DNA of 64,000 nt from Whalleya microplaca (lineage: Eukaryota > Ascomycota > Sordariomycetes > Xylariales > Xylariaceae), in assembly GCA_022497155.1 (NCBI GenBank), contig MU385778.1:1-64000 (forward strand), given 5' to 3'. The notes beneath the pieces were generated by a model. That model saw nothing but the letters and a program-made list of their open reading frames with translations. It ran no database searches and was not told where the DNA came from. Below, piece by piece: positions 35,228 to 45,941 of this stretch; position 1 is the first letter of the stretch, and each line of letters opens with the position of its first letter. The position numbers and the translations under genes are program-made.

Positions 35228-36259
35228 ATGCATGCCTCTCTTTTTGCCGTTGGCGCGGCTCTCCTTTCGGGAGTCGTAGCCCACTCGAACCACGATCTTT
35301 CTTACTCGGAGGTGACCCGTCGCGCCGGTCTGTCCAAACGATGCGCATCATCAGTCGCAGCCATGAACAAGCGTCGGTGGACGGAACGTCACCAAAAACG
35401 CGCCGGTAACACGACTTATAGCATCACCGCCGAAGCGCCGTACTATGAAGTCCTCCAGAACGAAACCTGCATATTGACGGAAGAGGTGACGGGCGGCCCG
35501 TACATCTGGCCGCAGAGCCAGACATTGCGCCAAGATATCACCGAGGGCCAGCCCGGTGTTCCGATGCTCCTCGACATTGGCGTTATGGACCTAGCGACTT
35601 GTGAACCGCTTCCAAATGTTCTTGTCGATATCTGGTATTGCAATGCCACCGGGTCGTACAGTTCGTTCACTGGACTGAGCCCCAACACTCCTTTCGAGGA
35701 ATTGCTCAAGCAGCTGAACAAGACAATCGGCCCAGATCTTGATCTGCACACTGACAACACAACATTCCTGCGCGGAGTGGTACGAGCCTCTCATTCTCAA
35801 TATACATATAGATCGCATGGCTGATTTCAACTCTTACAGTGGCCCACCAATGATAACGGCATTACCGAGTTTACGGGAATTGTACCTGGATTCTACGTCG
35901 AGCGCTCCATCCACATCCACGCCCAAGTACATGAGAACTACGTCATTCGCGGCAACGGTACCATTGCGTCCTCGAATACTATCTCGACTGGTCAGCTCTT
36001 CCTTGCCGAGGACATCAGTTCGCAGCTCATGGCATTGGAGCCATATGCTAGCCACACGCAAATCAACCGCACCCTGAACAGCGTCGACTCTATCTTCAAG
36101 GGGCAGACCGCGAATGGATGGGATCCTACTCTCAGCGTTGTGCCAATGGACGGCGAAAACATCGAGAATGGCATCATTGGATACATCACTATAGGAGTTG
36201 ACACGGCCGCCAAGAAGAAGTTGAAGCGGGACCTAGCAGGGATAGATGCTGTAGCATGA
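35228..36259 (+). CDS. Secreted intradiol ring-cleavage dioxygenase
   Basis: Two exons (35,228-35,779 and 35,840-36,259) join in phase 0 across a 60-base intron (GTACGA...ACAG), giving 323 aa. Splicing restores FLRGVWPTNDNGITEF. A signal peptide (MHASLFAVGAALLSGVVA) is followed by a basic linker with KR pairs, possibly cleaved by Kex2. The non-haem Fe(III) ligands are visible: Y137 in VDIWYCN, and Y203, H209 and H211 in GFYVERSIHIH. R206 corresponds to the conserved active-site arginine. The family opens catechol-type rings between the hydroxyls. Extracellular fungal members act on lignin- or tannin-derived aromatics, or on host phenolics. The true substrate is unknown. It is divergent from the GH43 gene about 3.1 kb away. 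Confidence 0.93.
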
Positions 36260-37110
36260 AAGCAGCCGTTGCTGCAGAAAATTCAAAATCGGTGACAGAT
36301 TCTGAATCAAGATATCCGATGTGGATGCACGATAAATATTGAATGAAATCATTTTAGCGAAGAGATTAGCTGATTGCCGCATTGTGAGAGTGATGGTTCA
36401 CATTGGTGAAGGCGTTCATTGAACGCGTGTAGACTTAAAGAAAGATACAATTCAAGGACGACTCTCAAGAGTTGCAATGACCGAGTGTAAGAAGATCTGC
36501 TCCTATCCTTATACTATTGAGCTCGAGTTCAATCATTCGATTTTCTCGGGGACTTGGGTTGAGAGTATCTCGCAAGAGTTATTGACGTGTCGTTGAGTCG
36601 AATCATTATCATTTGGCGCTACTGCGTCATCAAGCAAAAGTTTTTTACGCCATACACGGGTATCTGTCAGCAAAGCCAGCTAATATCACCACTATGCTCA
36701 ATAGGGGATAACGGCATCTAAAGTATGCAAGGCATTTCAGCCTCAGAATCCCAGCATACTTCGTATATATGAGTTCCTATCAAAAAGCAGGTGCCAACTA
36801 GTTTTAGTCCAGTTGTAGCTGTTACGGCGCATATGCCTGCGAAAGACAACGCTGATGAGTTGGCTGTCTTGCTAAGAAGATTATTAGCTTGAGAAAATAG
36901 GAAAGAAAAGCAACTCTGACAAGGCCTGCGAGGAAATCCTACTGCGTATCTTCACAACGTGGGGGTGCTTAGTCACTAGCGTGGAACTGGCCGGCCATAA
37001 CATTAATGAATTAAATTATAAGGCTTTCAAAACATTTATTTTTATATAGTATTTCTTACCTATTACAAAATATTTACTCAGTAGTATTAAGTACGATATA
37101 GTATTGATCA
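36260..37110. other. Gene-free AT-rich stretch before the hairpin cluster
   Basis: No supported gene is seen. The last 120 bases before 37,111 are extremely AT-rich. This stretch separates the dioxygenase from a cluster of stem-loops and a broken gene. Confidence 0.5.
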
Positions 37111-37179
37111 AGATGCTGTATCAGTACAGCATCTAAATAGCCTGCCGTTCGGACGGCGTGGCTGGTTCGCACCCCACGC
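37111..37179. repeat. Cluster of three perfect stem-loops
   Basis: AGATGCTGTA-TCAG-TACAGCATCT (37,111-37,134) is a perfect 10-bp stem with a 4-base loop. GCCGT-TCGG-ACGGC follows at 37,144-37,157, and GCGTGG...CCACGC at 37,156-37,179 encloses GGTTCGCACC. The first stem ends in CTAA after AT-rich DNA, which loosely resembles a Helitron 3' end. No matching 5' end was found. Confidence 0.6.
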
Positions 37180-37324
37180 TTCTGCTTCCCAGCACTATCA
37201 TATTCTGGTGGCTCTTCTGCGTGCATGGATCTTAAACTTCACTACAACCATCCCGAGAGAGATTTTTGCAAGTTCAGCTGAGAGTCTGGATGCCTTGACT
37301 CTAGCATTGCCATTGCCAATAGTT

Positions 37325-38516
37325 ATGGGGTCAACTATCGATCTCCCCAGCTCCGAATCTTCGGAGCTGTGTCTTTGCCAGCCCACTCCAGAAGAATGCA
37401 CCCAGATCTGGTTCAACTCCGCGGCCTCGTGGAAGGACTCACTTACCATACCTCTCTATCTCATTGAGGCCCAGTGCCTTACGAAAATTCCGCTTGCTAA
37501 GGATGGAGGCATGGCCACGTAGGTTCTCGTTGACAAAGAACTGCTGCCTAACCAGCGGCAGGTCTTGTGCTCAAGTGAGAGCTTCCGGAAGCGGTCTCTC
37601 ACTAGTGATGAGAGGGGCAACATCGAGAAGGGACTTGTTCACGGTATCGCTAGTGTCTTCTGTTCATCGTGGTTCCGGGGCCGCGATTACGGAACTCGTC
37701 ACATGAAGGAGCTAGCCAAGGTACTGCACGGATGGCAGTCTGAGTACGGCAAGAGCATTGGTAGCGCCCTGTCCTCGGATATTGGGAAGTAATCTTATGC
37801 TAGGTTGGGCTGGTTGCCAAACGCTAGAAACGGGCACTTTGTCTTCCCGCCGGTCAAGTTGGAGAAGGCAGTGCTGGCACAGCTAGTCCCGGAGTCGGAG
37901 CTCGAAACACTCTGCCTCGGACGAGTTTATGATCTATAAAGCGATGGCAGAACCTAGCACGGCGCGGAAGCGTGTGCTGATCCCGCCGGACCTGGATCAC
38001 ATGCTATGGCATATCCGAAAGGAAGACTTCGCTACTAACCATATTTTCGGGAAGAAACTGCAGGCGAAAGGTGCGATCGCCGGGAACCCTAGCAAGCAGG
38101 TCTGGGCAGTTTGGGTGCATCACTATTACGAGCACCCGGACTATCCCGAGGAGGAAGAGGCCGGCGGAAACGTCCTTTACATCCTTCGCCTCGTGATGGA
38201 AGTAGATGACACTGCCAACAAGCCGCACGAGGGCCAGTTACGACCACCCACAAACGCGTGAGTGGAGCAGGCAGCAGCGCTCAAGGCCGTACTCCAGGCC
38301 GCCCAGGCGGAGGCGGCGGAGTGGCGGCTGGACCAGGTAAAGTTGTGGGAGCCCTCCCCTTTGGTGCAGAGCCTTCTCGAACAGAGGGGCCTTGATGCTA
38401 CCTGGGTTGAGCGGCAGGAGCGTAGTATCGCGAGTGCGCTGTGGTTCGGGTAAGACGGCGATGCCGTAGACAAGGCTCCAGCTTGGGTTAACAATGAGCA
38501 CTATGCGTGGTGCTAG
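37325..38516 (+). pseudogene. Broken LYC1-like GNAT-fold acetyltransferase gene
   Basis: Translation from the ATG at 37,325 (MGSTIDLPSSESSELCL) to TAG at 38,516 follows the fungal LYC1-like acetyltransferase family almost end to end: PTPEECTQIWFNSAASWKDSL, then SSESFRKRSL, then GIASVFCSSWFRGRDYGTRHM, then a SYARLGWLPN segment, KQVWAVWVHHYY, and AWVNNEHYAWC at the end. It is interrupted by TAG at 37,520, TAA at 37,790, a one-base frameshift near 37,916, TGA at 38,259 and TAA at 38,451. The intact length would be about 395 aa, normal for the family. The stops could each come from C-to-T changes (CAG to TAG, CAA to TAA, CGA to TGA), as in RIP or deamination. In yeasts LYC1 supports lysine catabolism. 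The gene is non-functional unless heavily recoded. No conserved intron explains the stops. Confidence 0.85.
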
Positions 38517-39529
38517 GGCAGCACTAAGCCGACCGCTTCTTTGGCATCTTGATTTCCCATCCCTGACGGCTAGTTTCGAAGTCCTTGATGTGAATATTAG
38601 TAAGTAGGTACTGCTGAAAGCGTGTCCCCCTCTTAGGTGATATCTTGTCTTATACACACTCAAGTCTTCATGTATTAGTGCTTCGAAATTCACAATATTT
38701 GTATACATATGTCATGTAAGAGGAACCTCTTTGGTCAGGAAAGAGTCGTGGTGAAATGTAGGTGGTGGGACGGTATGATGATGATGAATTTGTTTACGTC
38801 CGGGTACTATCTACCTAAGTACACAACGACGCGGCCATGGCGTATAGGACGGCTAGAGTACCTCGTCAGGAGACAGCGCTAGCGTTTCGCGTGACATAGG
38901 AAAATTATTACTCGACATACTTTCCACAAGCTAAACGAGCGTTGTGGTGGGACGGTGGTCGTATTGATGCTACAATACCTTCTGTGACTACGGAACAGGG
39001 CTGCTAGGTACTTACACGGCGCCCCCTATAGTAATGTTCAATTCCGCGGTAGAGAGGTATAACGGCAAGCGTCCGCTATAAGGCAATGTTTCAATATAGA
39101 TAATGCTACTTAAAATATCCTAAAGCTTTAATCGTAAGAGAAATACTTTTCTATAAGATCGTGCTTGATAGTCGTAACGGTTTTTAACATATGTATAAAT
39201 TTACTATAAGAACCACTGAATAACATTATTACAGGGGGCGAAGTTATATGTAGTAACAATTCCTTATGTGCTAATAGGCACGGACCACCACCACGATACA
39301 GTATCTAATCTGATTGAATTACATAATCGGCTACAGATACCCTCCGGAGCAATCGCCCCGCAGAACCCGGCAGCTCTGTGACAACTCCACGTACCGTCAC
39401 CGGTTGCATGGGGCCCTCCCTTCCGCCTCTGGCTCTGGCTCTGGCTCACCAATTCAATACAGGACGAGCTATGCTTAGCGAATATTCATACTTGCTTCAC
39501 CGTATCTACGTAATCGGCCATTAGCCAGT
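38517..39529. other. Intergenic region upstream of the TAP-type hydrolase
   Basis: No gene is supported. A short hexanucleotide run, TCTGGC repeated about four times, lies at about 39,424-39,446. The region is otherwise AT-rich. Confidence 0.5.
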
Positions 39530-41542
39530 ATGGAGAAGTTGTCGCCGCCACCAACGCGTCAAACCCTAGAGCCACAGCATCGGCAATCATGGCTGAAGGC
39601 GATGGTTATCGTGGGCTTGTTCGGCTTGGCTGCCTTCTACAACCATCTCCCAAGTCTATCATACGATGGCATTCGCGAGCAATACTACGAGTCCCTCACA
39701 AGTAGCGTCGTCCGGCTTACCACCGTGTCCCCTTACGGCCGATTTCCCCTCCCAGACGATCCGTTCCGCTTCCTCCCTTGCACGAACGCGACTCTGCCCC
39801 CGGCGCTCGATGACCCCGACCCTGACCGTACCTGGGCTCGCCTTTTTGACCCCAATCCTGACCATTGGAGCTGGGGAAACACGACGGCGGAAAATAGTGT
39901 GCGAAATTGCGATCCATATGATGGACGGGGTATTTATCTGTGCGGCTACCTCGACGTTCCGCTGGACTACACCAACGAATCCGACTCTCGGATTGTTCGG
40001 TTGGCTGTCACCAAATATCAGGTTTCCGGCCTTACTCGCGCGAACTCCCCCAGATGGGCCAAGAGCGAGCGCACTATCGTCATCGAGCCAGGTGGTCCGG
40101 GAGGAAGCGGTACTTCGTACGCCTGGAGGGCTGCGGAAGACGTTACGAAGCGCCTTAGCGACGGACAGTTCGATGTCTTAGGATGGGATCCTCGTGGTGT
40201 CAACTCCACGCTACCTGCCGTAGCATGCTTTCCCTACAATGCCGACCGGGATCGCTGGTCTCTGCTCACTGGACAGTACCGTGAAGTATCTGGGTCACCT
40301 GAAGCCCAACTTGAAGTCGCCGATGCGATGAATGATGCCACATTCCGTGCATGCTGGGAGCGACATGGTGATCTTGCTCGGTTTGTCAGCACAGCTTTCG
40401 TAGCTCGTGATATGGAAGAAATCCGTAAGGCCCTCGGGGAGGACGAGTTGACCGGATACCTTGTCAGTTATGGTACCGGAATTGGCCAAACGTGGGCCAA
40501 TATGTTTCCTAATAGTGTAGGTCGTGTGGTACTTGACGGAACCGAGTACGTGCGGGATCATCGTTTACTCGGCGGTTTCGGTTGGACCGCATTAGACAAT
40601 GCTACAAATGCTTGGCATGATGGATTCCTTGGTGAGTGCCTCAACGCCGGGCCGAAGCACTGTGCACTGGCTCGACCGAGAGATTCTGAATCTGTGACTC
40701 TCGATGGATTGGAAGATCGAATGAAAACGATTATATCATCGCTCATCCAACGACCTGTCTTAGGCTACACGGAGTTAAGTGGCCCGTCGCTGGTGACGTA
40801 TTCCGCATTAGTGGCGGCTATTTATGGCTCGTTGTATAATGCCAAAAGTTGGCCTGCTCTGGCGCAGATGCTATATGAGCTAGAAGGCGGCAACTCCACT
40901 CTTGCGGCGGCTTTCCTCGAACGTTCATCCTGGGAGTATGACCCTACGCTACCTTCGCCGCCATCTCCGAAACCTTCATCCGATGAGCTAGGTGCTCTAG
41001 TCATTTGTGCGGACTCGTATGATGCTCCATTGCCACCAGATGGACTGATCTGGTGGCAGTCACTGTGGGCGAACATGACCGCTCAAGCTTGGATAGCGGG
41101 TAATTCGCGTTTCTTCGACGTCCTGCCTTGCCGACACTTTCCTACTTATTGGCCAAAACCTGCTGAAGTGTATCGTGGAGATCTCAACCACACGCTTAGT
41201 AACCCAGTCTTATTGATTGCGGAGACGTATGACCCAGCAACACCTCTGCGAAATGGTAGAAGACTTCTAGAGGAAATGGGGCCTAATGCTCGATTGATTG
41301 CTCATCACGGATATGGCCATTCATCTAGGGATACGTCTAGTTGCACCGACTCGGCTGCAAAGGCATACATTTTGAATGGCACATTACCTAAGGAGCAGGA
41401 GACTGCTTGCTATGCTGACGAAAAACCTTATCTTTACGGGGTTAACACGGCTGATGATCACGTCGAAACTCTCGATCCTGTGCAACTATGGCGCGAGCAT
41501 ATACGGGAGCTAGCTGAGTGGAATCCAAGGCTCCTACCGTAG
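39530..41542 (+). CDS. Membrane-anchored alpha/beta hydrolase, TAP-like peptidase family
   Basis: A single exon encodes 670 aa. A hydrophobic segment at about residues 22-40 (WLKAMVIVGLFGLAAFYNHL) predicts a type II signal anchor. The catalytic domain carries the oxyanion motif EPGGPGGSG, the nucleophile S313 in LVSYGTGIGQTWANMFP, D568 in AETYDPATPL and H597 in HHGYGHSS, the order of tripeptidyl-aminopeptidase-like hydrolases. A C-terminal TAP-like domain with paired cysteines follows, and several N-glycosylation sites fit a secretory-pathway or surface protein. The nucleophile elbow is unusual: the usual first glycine of G-x-S-x-G is leucine, although S-Y-G-T is kept. The family includes peptidases and esterases. 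Substrate unknown. No intron is needed, and the ATG at 39,530 is the first in frame. Confidence 0.9.
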   Translation: MEKLSPPPTRQTLEPQHRQSWLKAMVIVGLFGLAAFYNHLPSLSYDGIREQYYESLTSSVVRLTTVSPYGRFPLPDDPFRFLPCTNATLPPALDDPDPDRTWARLFDPNPDHWSWGNTTAENSVRNCDPYDGRGIYLCGYLDVPLDYTNESDSRIVRLAVTKYQVSGLTRANSPRWAKSERTIVIEPGGPGGSGTSYAWRAAEDVTKRLSDGQFDVLGWDPRGVNSTLPAVACFPYNADRDRWSLLTGQYREVSGSPEAQLEVADAMNDATFRACWERHGDLARFVSTAFVARDMEEIRKALGEDELTGYLVSYGTGIGQTWANMFPNSVGRVVLDGTEYVRDHRLLGGFGWTALDNATNAWHDGFLGECLNAGPKHCALARPRDSESVTLDGLEDRMKTIISSLIQRPVLGYTELSGPSLVTYSALVAAIYGSLYNAKSWPALAQMLYELEGGNSTLAAAFLERSSWEYDPTLPSPPSPKPSSDELGALVICADSYDAPLPPDGLIWWQSLWANMTAQAWIAGNSRFFDVLPCRHFPTYWPKPAEVYRGDLNHTLSNPVLLIAETYDPATPLRNGRRLLEEMGPNARLIAHHGYGHSSRDTSSCTDSAAKAYILNGTLPKEQETACYADEKPYLYGVNTADDHVETLDPVQLWREHIRELAEWNPRLLP

Positions 41543-42015
41543 AATATAAATCAATCTTGAAACTAAGCAGTTAAGCAACACTCCGCTCGAAGTGTCCCTT
41601 AAAGAATGCCCATCAGGAAGGTAATATACAAAACAAGAAGCCCGGCCACTGACTAGCACGAGCTGGAAGTACTAAGACTACTGTAACCATTTGGCTGCAC
41701 AGCCATTGCGCCTGATACATGGTAAACCGCAACAATGAGGATTTCATAGGTATGTAATCACGCGAATATGTATCTTAGCACCTTAGCATGTTCATGGAGA
41801 GGCTCTAGGTTTTTATATTCTGGGTACGTTGGTAGCCACACGAAAATTGTCCAAGTTTGGTATGAGGATAGGTCACCAGGTTGTTTGACCCTCGTTTAGA
41901 TGTCTTTGAGAGGAATACAATATTATGCATATTCTCAAAAGAATCATATCTGCTTCCTTGACATTTCATTCAATCCATTGAAGCTAGAGGTTTCAATCTA
42001 TCCAGCCAGAAAAGC
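41543..42015. other. Intergenic stretch
   Basis: No gene is supported. It lies between the 3' end of the hydrolase and the 3' end of the orphan minus-strand exon. Confidence 0.45.
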
Positions 42016-42354
42016 CTACAGCGGTATCAAAAGTTCCTTTCCATCAACGATATACCAAGCGCTTGCCAGCACGGTCTCGACCCAACCACGCAACTCCTCG
42101 TCATCCCTCGGGGCATATATCAGCACAAAGCTCCACGGCATCGACCTAACGACGCTTCTCATGCGATGTCGCTCGGCCCAACCCCTCTCGATCGCCGTCG
42201 TCGCGGCCGCCAGCGAGCGCATGAACGATTCCTGCTTCGCGGACATGTCGGCGCCGGCAAGCTGGCTCGTCCGCCGGTGCCGCGCTTCGAAGCATGGAAT
42301 TTCGGGCCGGGTTCCGATGCGTGGCGGGACGGAGTGGTCAGGAAGGATTTCTTG
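42016..42354 (-). pseudogene. Orphan 3' exon or gene remnant on the minus strand
   Basis: From a possible acceptor GATAG at about 42,355, an open frame of 112 codons runs to a stop at 42,016. It reads QEILPDHSVPPRIGTRPEI at first and later RSMPWSFVLIYAPRDDEEL and ASAWYIVDGKELLIPL. Third-position GC is high only in this frame and strand, unlike the plus-strand frame that overlaps it. The first ATG in the frame is at 42,246. No upstream exon was found, because the DNA above 42,400 is AT-rich. It is either a terminal exon whose partner I missed or a remnant. The family is not recognised. Confidence 0.4.
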
Positions 42355-42400
42355 CTATCTGGGCCGTGATGAATACCCGTTTATTGTTGTAAAAGTCTAA

Positions 42401-43192
42401 TTCTCGGTGTATCTAGACCCCTTGGGGGATGTATACTACTATGGTACAGCATATGGGTCGCCCAATGTCCTCTATTCGACAAGTTTAGATACCCTCTTTG
42501 GCGAGATGATGTTTTGTTGTGGCTGGCAATAATCAATTTACTGACAGCCTTCGCTTTTATTTTTCTAACCCTTAAATTCATGTGGAAGAAGTAACCCAGC
42601 GAATTATCATACGGAAAATAGACACACTAAGCATTACTATTAGTATCGAAGATGTAAATTAATATCCAAATTCTCTAAAAGCAATTAACTAGTCACTTAA
42701 ATTAGTCTTATAATTATCGAAGTCTAAAAGTGAAAGACTAATAGGTTATAATACGAAAGTATGCTTTTATATATAGGCATAAATCGAACAAGAGGTTAGC
42801 TAAAGCTTGATTAGGTATAACTCAAGAACATATTCAAAACATTTCATAAGTCTAGATACTAATGATCATCGTCTCCAATGCGAGAAGGTCAATTGCAAGT
42901 TTGCAAAATACTTAGAAAAAGGTGATCACCACTGTAGCTATACTAAGCATCCGTGCTAACAGTCTAGCTGTTCATTGCAGGATCAACACAATTCCCTCCA
43001 TCTCAGGCATTTGCTCGTGATTATTAACCTTTGTCAAATTTCTCCCCTTGTATTTATTGACAGATCTTTATATACTCAGCATATCACTCTGGATCTTGCT
43101 ATTATTAATTGGATCAAGATTCCTGTACAGCATCCACCAACTTTTATGAATTATTGCCGTTCCAGCCCCATAAACTTGGTACCCTCCTAACC
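42401..43192. other. Very AT-rich gene-free stretch
   Basis: No gene is seen. The DNA is strongly AT-rich, especially 42,540-42,860. It lies downstream of the F-box gene's stop codon. Confidence 0.5.
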
Positions 43193-44776
43193 TTAAAGTG
43201 CGCGATCGATTGGGACGAAATCGATATTGGCAACCAATTCTAAATCTCGATGCCATGCTATGTCTTTCCATTTCTTGATTACATGGTTTGGGGGTCGGTA
43301 GAATGGATGACAGCTCCAGCTGGCCTTAGCCACTCGACCAGTAACCGAGAATCGGAAGTCGTGCAAGAATCCACCGCTCAGTTTGCTCCTCAGTACCAAG
43401 GTCTGCAACCTTGGCATTCTGGAGGCTGCCTCTACCACCCAACCATGCAGCATGTCGAGTCCCTCCTTGTTGTTCTCAAACCAGGACTGCCACTGCCCCC
43501 TGTTGGACCCTCCCTTTACTAAACACTTTCGGAACAATATTGTGCCATCAGGGAGAAACAGGAAGTGTACAACAAGCTCCCTCAGATTTGGCCAAAAAGG
43601 TGTATTGGCGTCTCCTTTAATAGAATTGGACGTTGGCCAGAAAAACCCGGTGCCAATAAATCCGTTCATATGAAGAGTTCTGAGCGTAGAGGAGGCTGCC
43701 CGAAGGGTGTAACTCAGCTTATCATCTACGACTCGTGATGGACTGCCTTTGTTGTGGTACCACTTGCGGCTGACACATCCGTAGTCATAGGATCTGAGAT
43801 CGAGTTGCAATTCCGTAACTTTTGGGTTTATATTGGCTAGAATGCTTGTGTACACTGTATGTTTTGTTAGTAAAATATGATATATTGGTGGAGCCATATT
43901 CAAGAAGATGAAGATACTTACATTCCCTCTCGCGTTCCTTCTGTTCCTGTGTAGCTTTCTCAATTTTGTGCTCTGTGACCTTGACTTTGGTGACACCATG
44001 AAGAGCCTTGAGTAGACATGCATATGTCTCCTTGTTTATGTTGAGGAGGGGTGGTATGCCGCTGAATGTGACGCTCGAGATGAATTGGATGGGAGAGAGG
44101 TCGGTGAGCAACTTGATAAAGGATCGTTGCATATATTCTCTGAACTCAACACTTCCCCCCAGAGCGGCAACATGGCGTTGTCTTGATGGACGAAGATGCA
44201 TGCTGCCATGTTTCTCCCTATACAATAATTTAATATCCAACTCGAGTCCAGCTTCTCTTATTTTTGGTGTCGTCCAGGTGTTGAGCAGGTTATTGAAGAG
44301 ATGGGCAATATCGTTGGCGAAGAGATAATTGTTCCAGGTCTGTTCCCAAGGGGGGAAAACATGGTCCAACGCGCTCTTTCCATTAGCAGCGTATATATCG
44401 ACTGTAAAAGTCCAGTAGATCCTGTGAATGTATGCCTGTCTGTCAGGAGTGAGGATTCTGACGGCATCTTCCAAGCGACTGTAACACAATGGACGTTTAA
44501 TCAGTAGCTGTCACAGATAATCTTAGGGGTTCCAAGTAATGCCTTGGAATATTCCAACTGACAACCTGGAATAGGAAATAGAGGACTCCGAAATACGTAC
44601 TCTTTACGGAGCAAGACGGTACGGAATGTGATGCTCTCTACTACGCTCTGCCAGTCCCTTGACACGGTCGCATAGTTTGCGATTGAATTCTTGGTAGATC
44701 TGAAGGAGTCGAGATTATCGCCTGCCAAATTCGTGATGATTTGGAGTATGATTTCGTTTGGAAGGGCGATCGCCAT
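43193..44776 (-). CDS. F-box domain protein
   Basis: Three exons (44,776-44,601; 44,478-43,922; 43,854-43,193) join in phases 2 and 1 to give 464 aa. The introns are 122 and 67 bases (GTACGT...ACAG and GTAAGT...ACAG). The N-terminal about 55 residues (LPNEIILQIITNLAGDN, then NYATVSRDWQSVVESITFR) form an F-box, which binds Skp1 in SCF ubiquitin ligases. The remaining about 400 residues are the divergent substrate-side region found in the large fungal F-box families, with the typical RILTPDRQAYIHRIYWTF just after the box and leucine-rich-like stretches near RASSTLRTLHMNGFIGTGFF (first residues). Such genes vary greatly between strains and are often silent. The substrate is unknown. Confidence 0.82.
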
Positions 44777-45941
44777 TATGGATGGATGGCCGTCTTACAC
44801 AGCTATGCTCTACACAATAATCAGATCTTCGGAAATGTTGACCGGTTTGGTCCAAGTGAAATTATCAGGGACTGATATAATTTATGGTCAGGTATGATAG
44901 AGAGTAGAAAGAGACTATAAATTCTGACTGCGTGATGCGAAGGGAAAGATGTTTGTATCAGAAGACAATGGGCAGGAATTTGAAATATCAGCGGTGAATG
45001 AATACAGCAAACACTGTTGCTAGGGGCGGTATGGGCCTATGTACCTAGATATGGCCGCCGCCTATACCTGTATATATAACGGGCTCTGGCACCTTCCTGG
45101 GTATGGCTTCACCTTGCACTCACTAATCAAGTCACTGTGCCTGCTCCTCATTGCTGTAACGAAGCCGTTACCACAGGTCTTGATTCCAGATAACAGAAGG
45201 CGTAGGAGAATAAAATACTTAGATTGATCGCTGGCTAGCTTAAAGAGAGTCTACCTAAGGGTCGGCGACTTGAAAGTCTTATTTATTCCTGAATAACCTC
45301 CTTATTCCAGGCGTATAAGGTGATTGCCAAACACAGTGCGGAAATATAATTTGGCCATGACAATAGCAATCTAGGGAAGTGATATTTCCGCAACAGCGTA
45401 TTGTCCTCAAATGCAGCTATGTACCTAGGTAGATATGACGGCAACGTCTTTCACAGAGTGAATATCAGTCAAGTTCTGCTTATCAATGGACTCAGGGTCC
45501 CATACCGGATAAGAAGAACGACCAAAGTTTCTGAATGACTGTCTTTGCATTACGTCCAGTAATATTTAGACTGCGCGCAATGCCCTCACTGAGTGATGAA
45601 ATAGACGCAGGTTATGAGTAGCATAGTAGTTATTATTAGGGAAGTATTATCGCCTGGGTAGAGTCTACATGTAGAAGGGAAGCCTCCCATATATAAGCCA
45701 CAGCTTGTGGGGTGTCCCAGCCAACTGGATTATCAGCCACACATCCCTGTAATCTGTCATTGAGTATTTTCATGGATTGGTTGATAGGTTCCGATTCCAC
45801 AAACTCCAATCGTCGAAAACTGATCTATCTACAGCCCCATGTGTATCACTACGTGTAATAGACACCGGTTACAAATAGACGAGGCATTGTAAAACCTAGC
45901 TCGCTGATGAGCTTTGATTCTTTATGGGTAACCGTATTCTA
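44777..45941. other. Intergenic region upstream of the F-box gene
   Basis: No gene is supported. It contains the F-box promoter at the left and the 3' untranslated region of the large gene at the right. Confidence 0.5.

Noticed and set aside
22600..36259. A biosynthetic gene cluster formed by the monooxygenase, GH43 and dioxygenase genes
   Set aside because: The genes are 6 kb or more apart, there is no core synthase, transporter or cluster regulator, and two of the products are secreted catabolic enzymes.
37156..37185. A tRNA gene suggested by GGTTCGCACC
   Set aside because: No D-arm, anticodon arm or acceptor stem can be drawn around it; it is one of three simple hairpins.
41900..42400. 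A 166-codon plus-strand frame
   Set aside because: Its GC-rich part is the mirror of the minus-strand frame 42,354-42,016, which has the better coding bias; the plus-strand protein has no domain.
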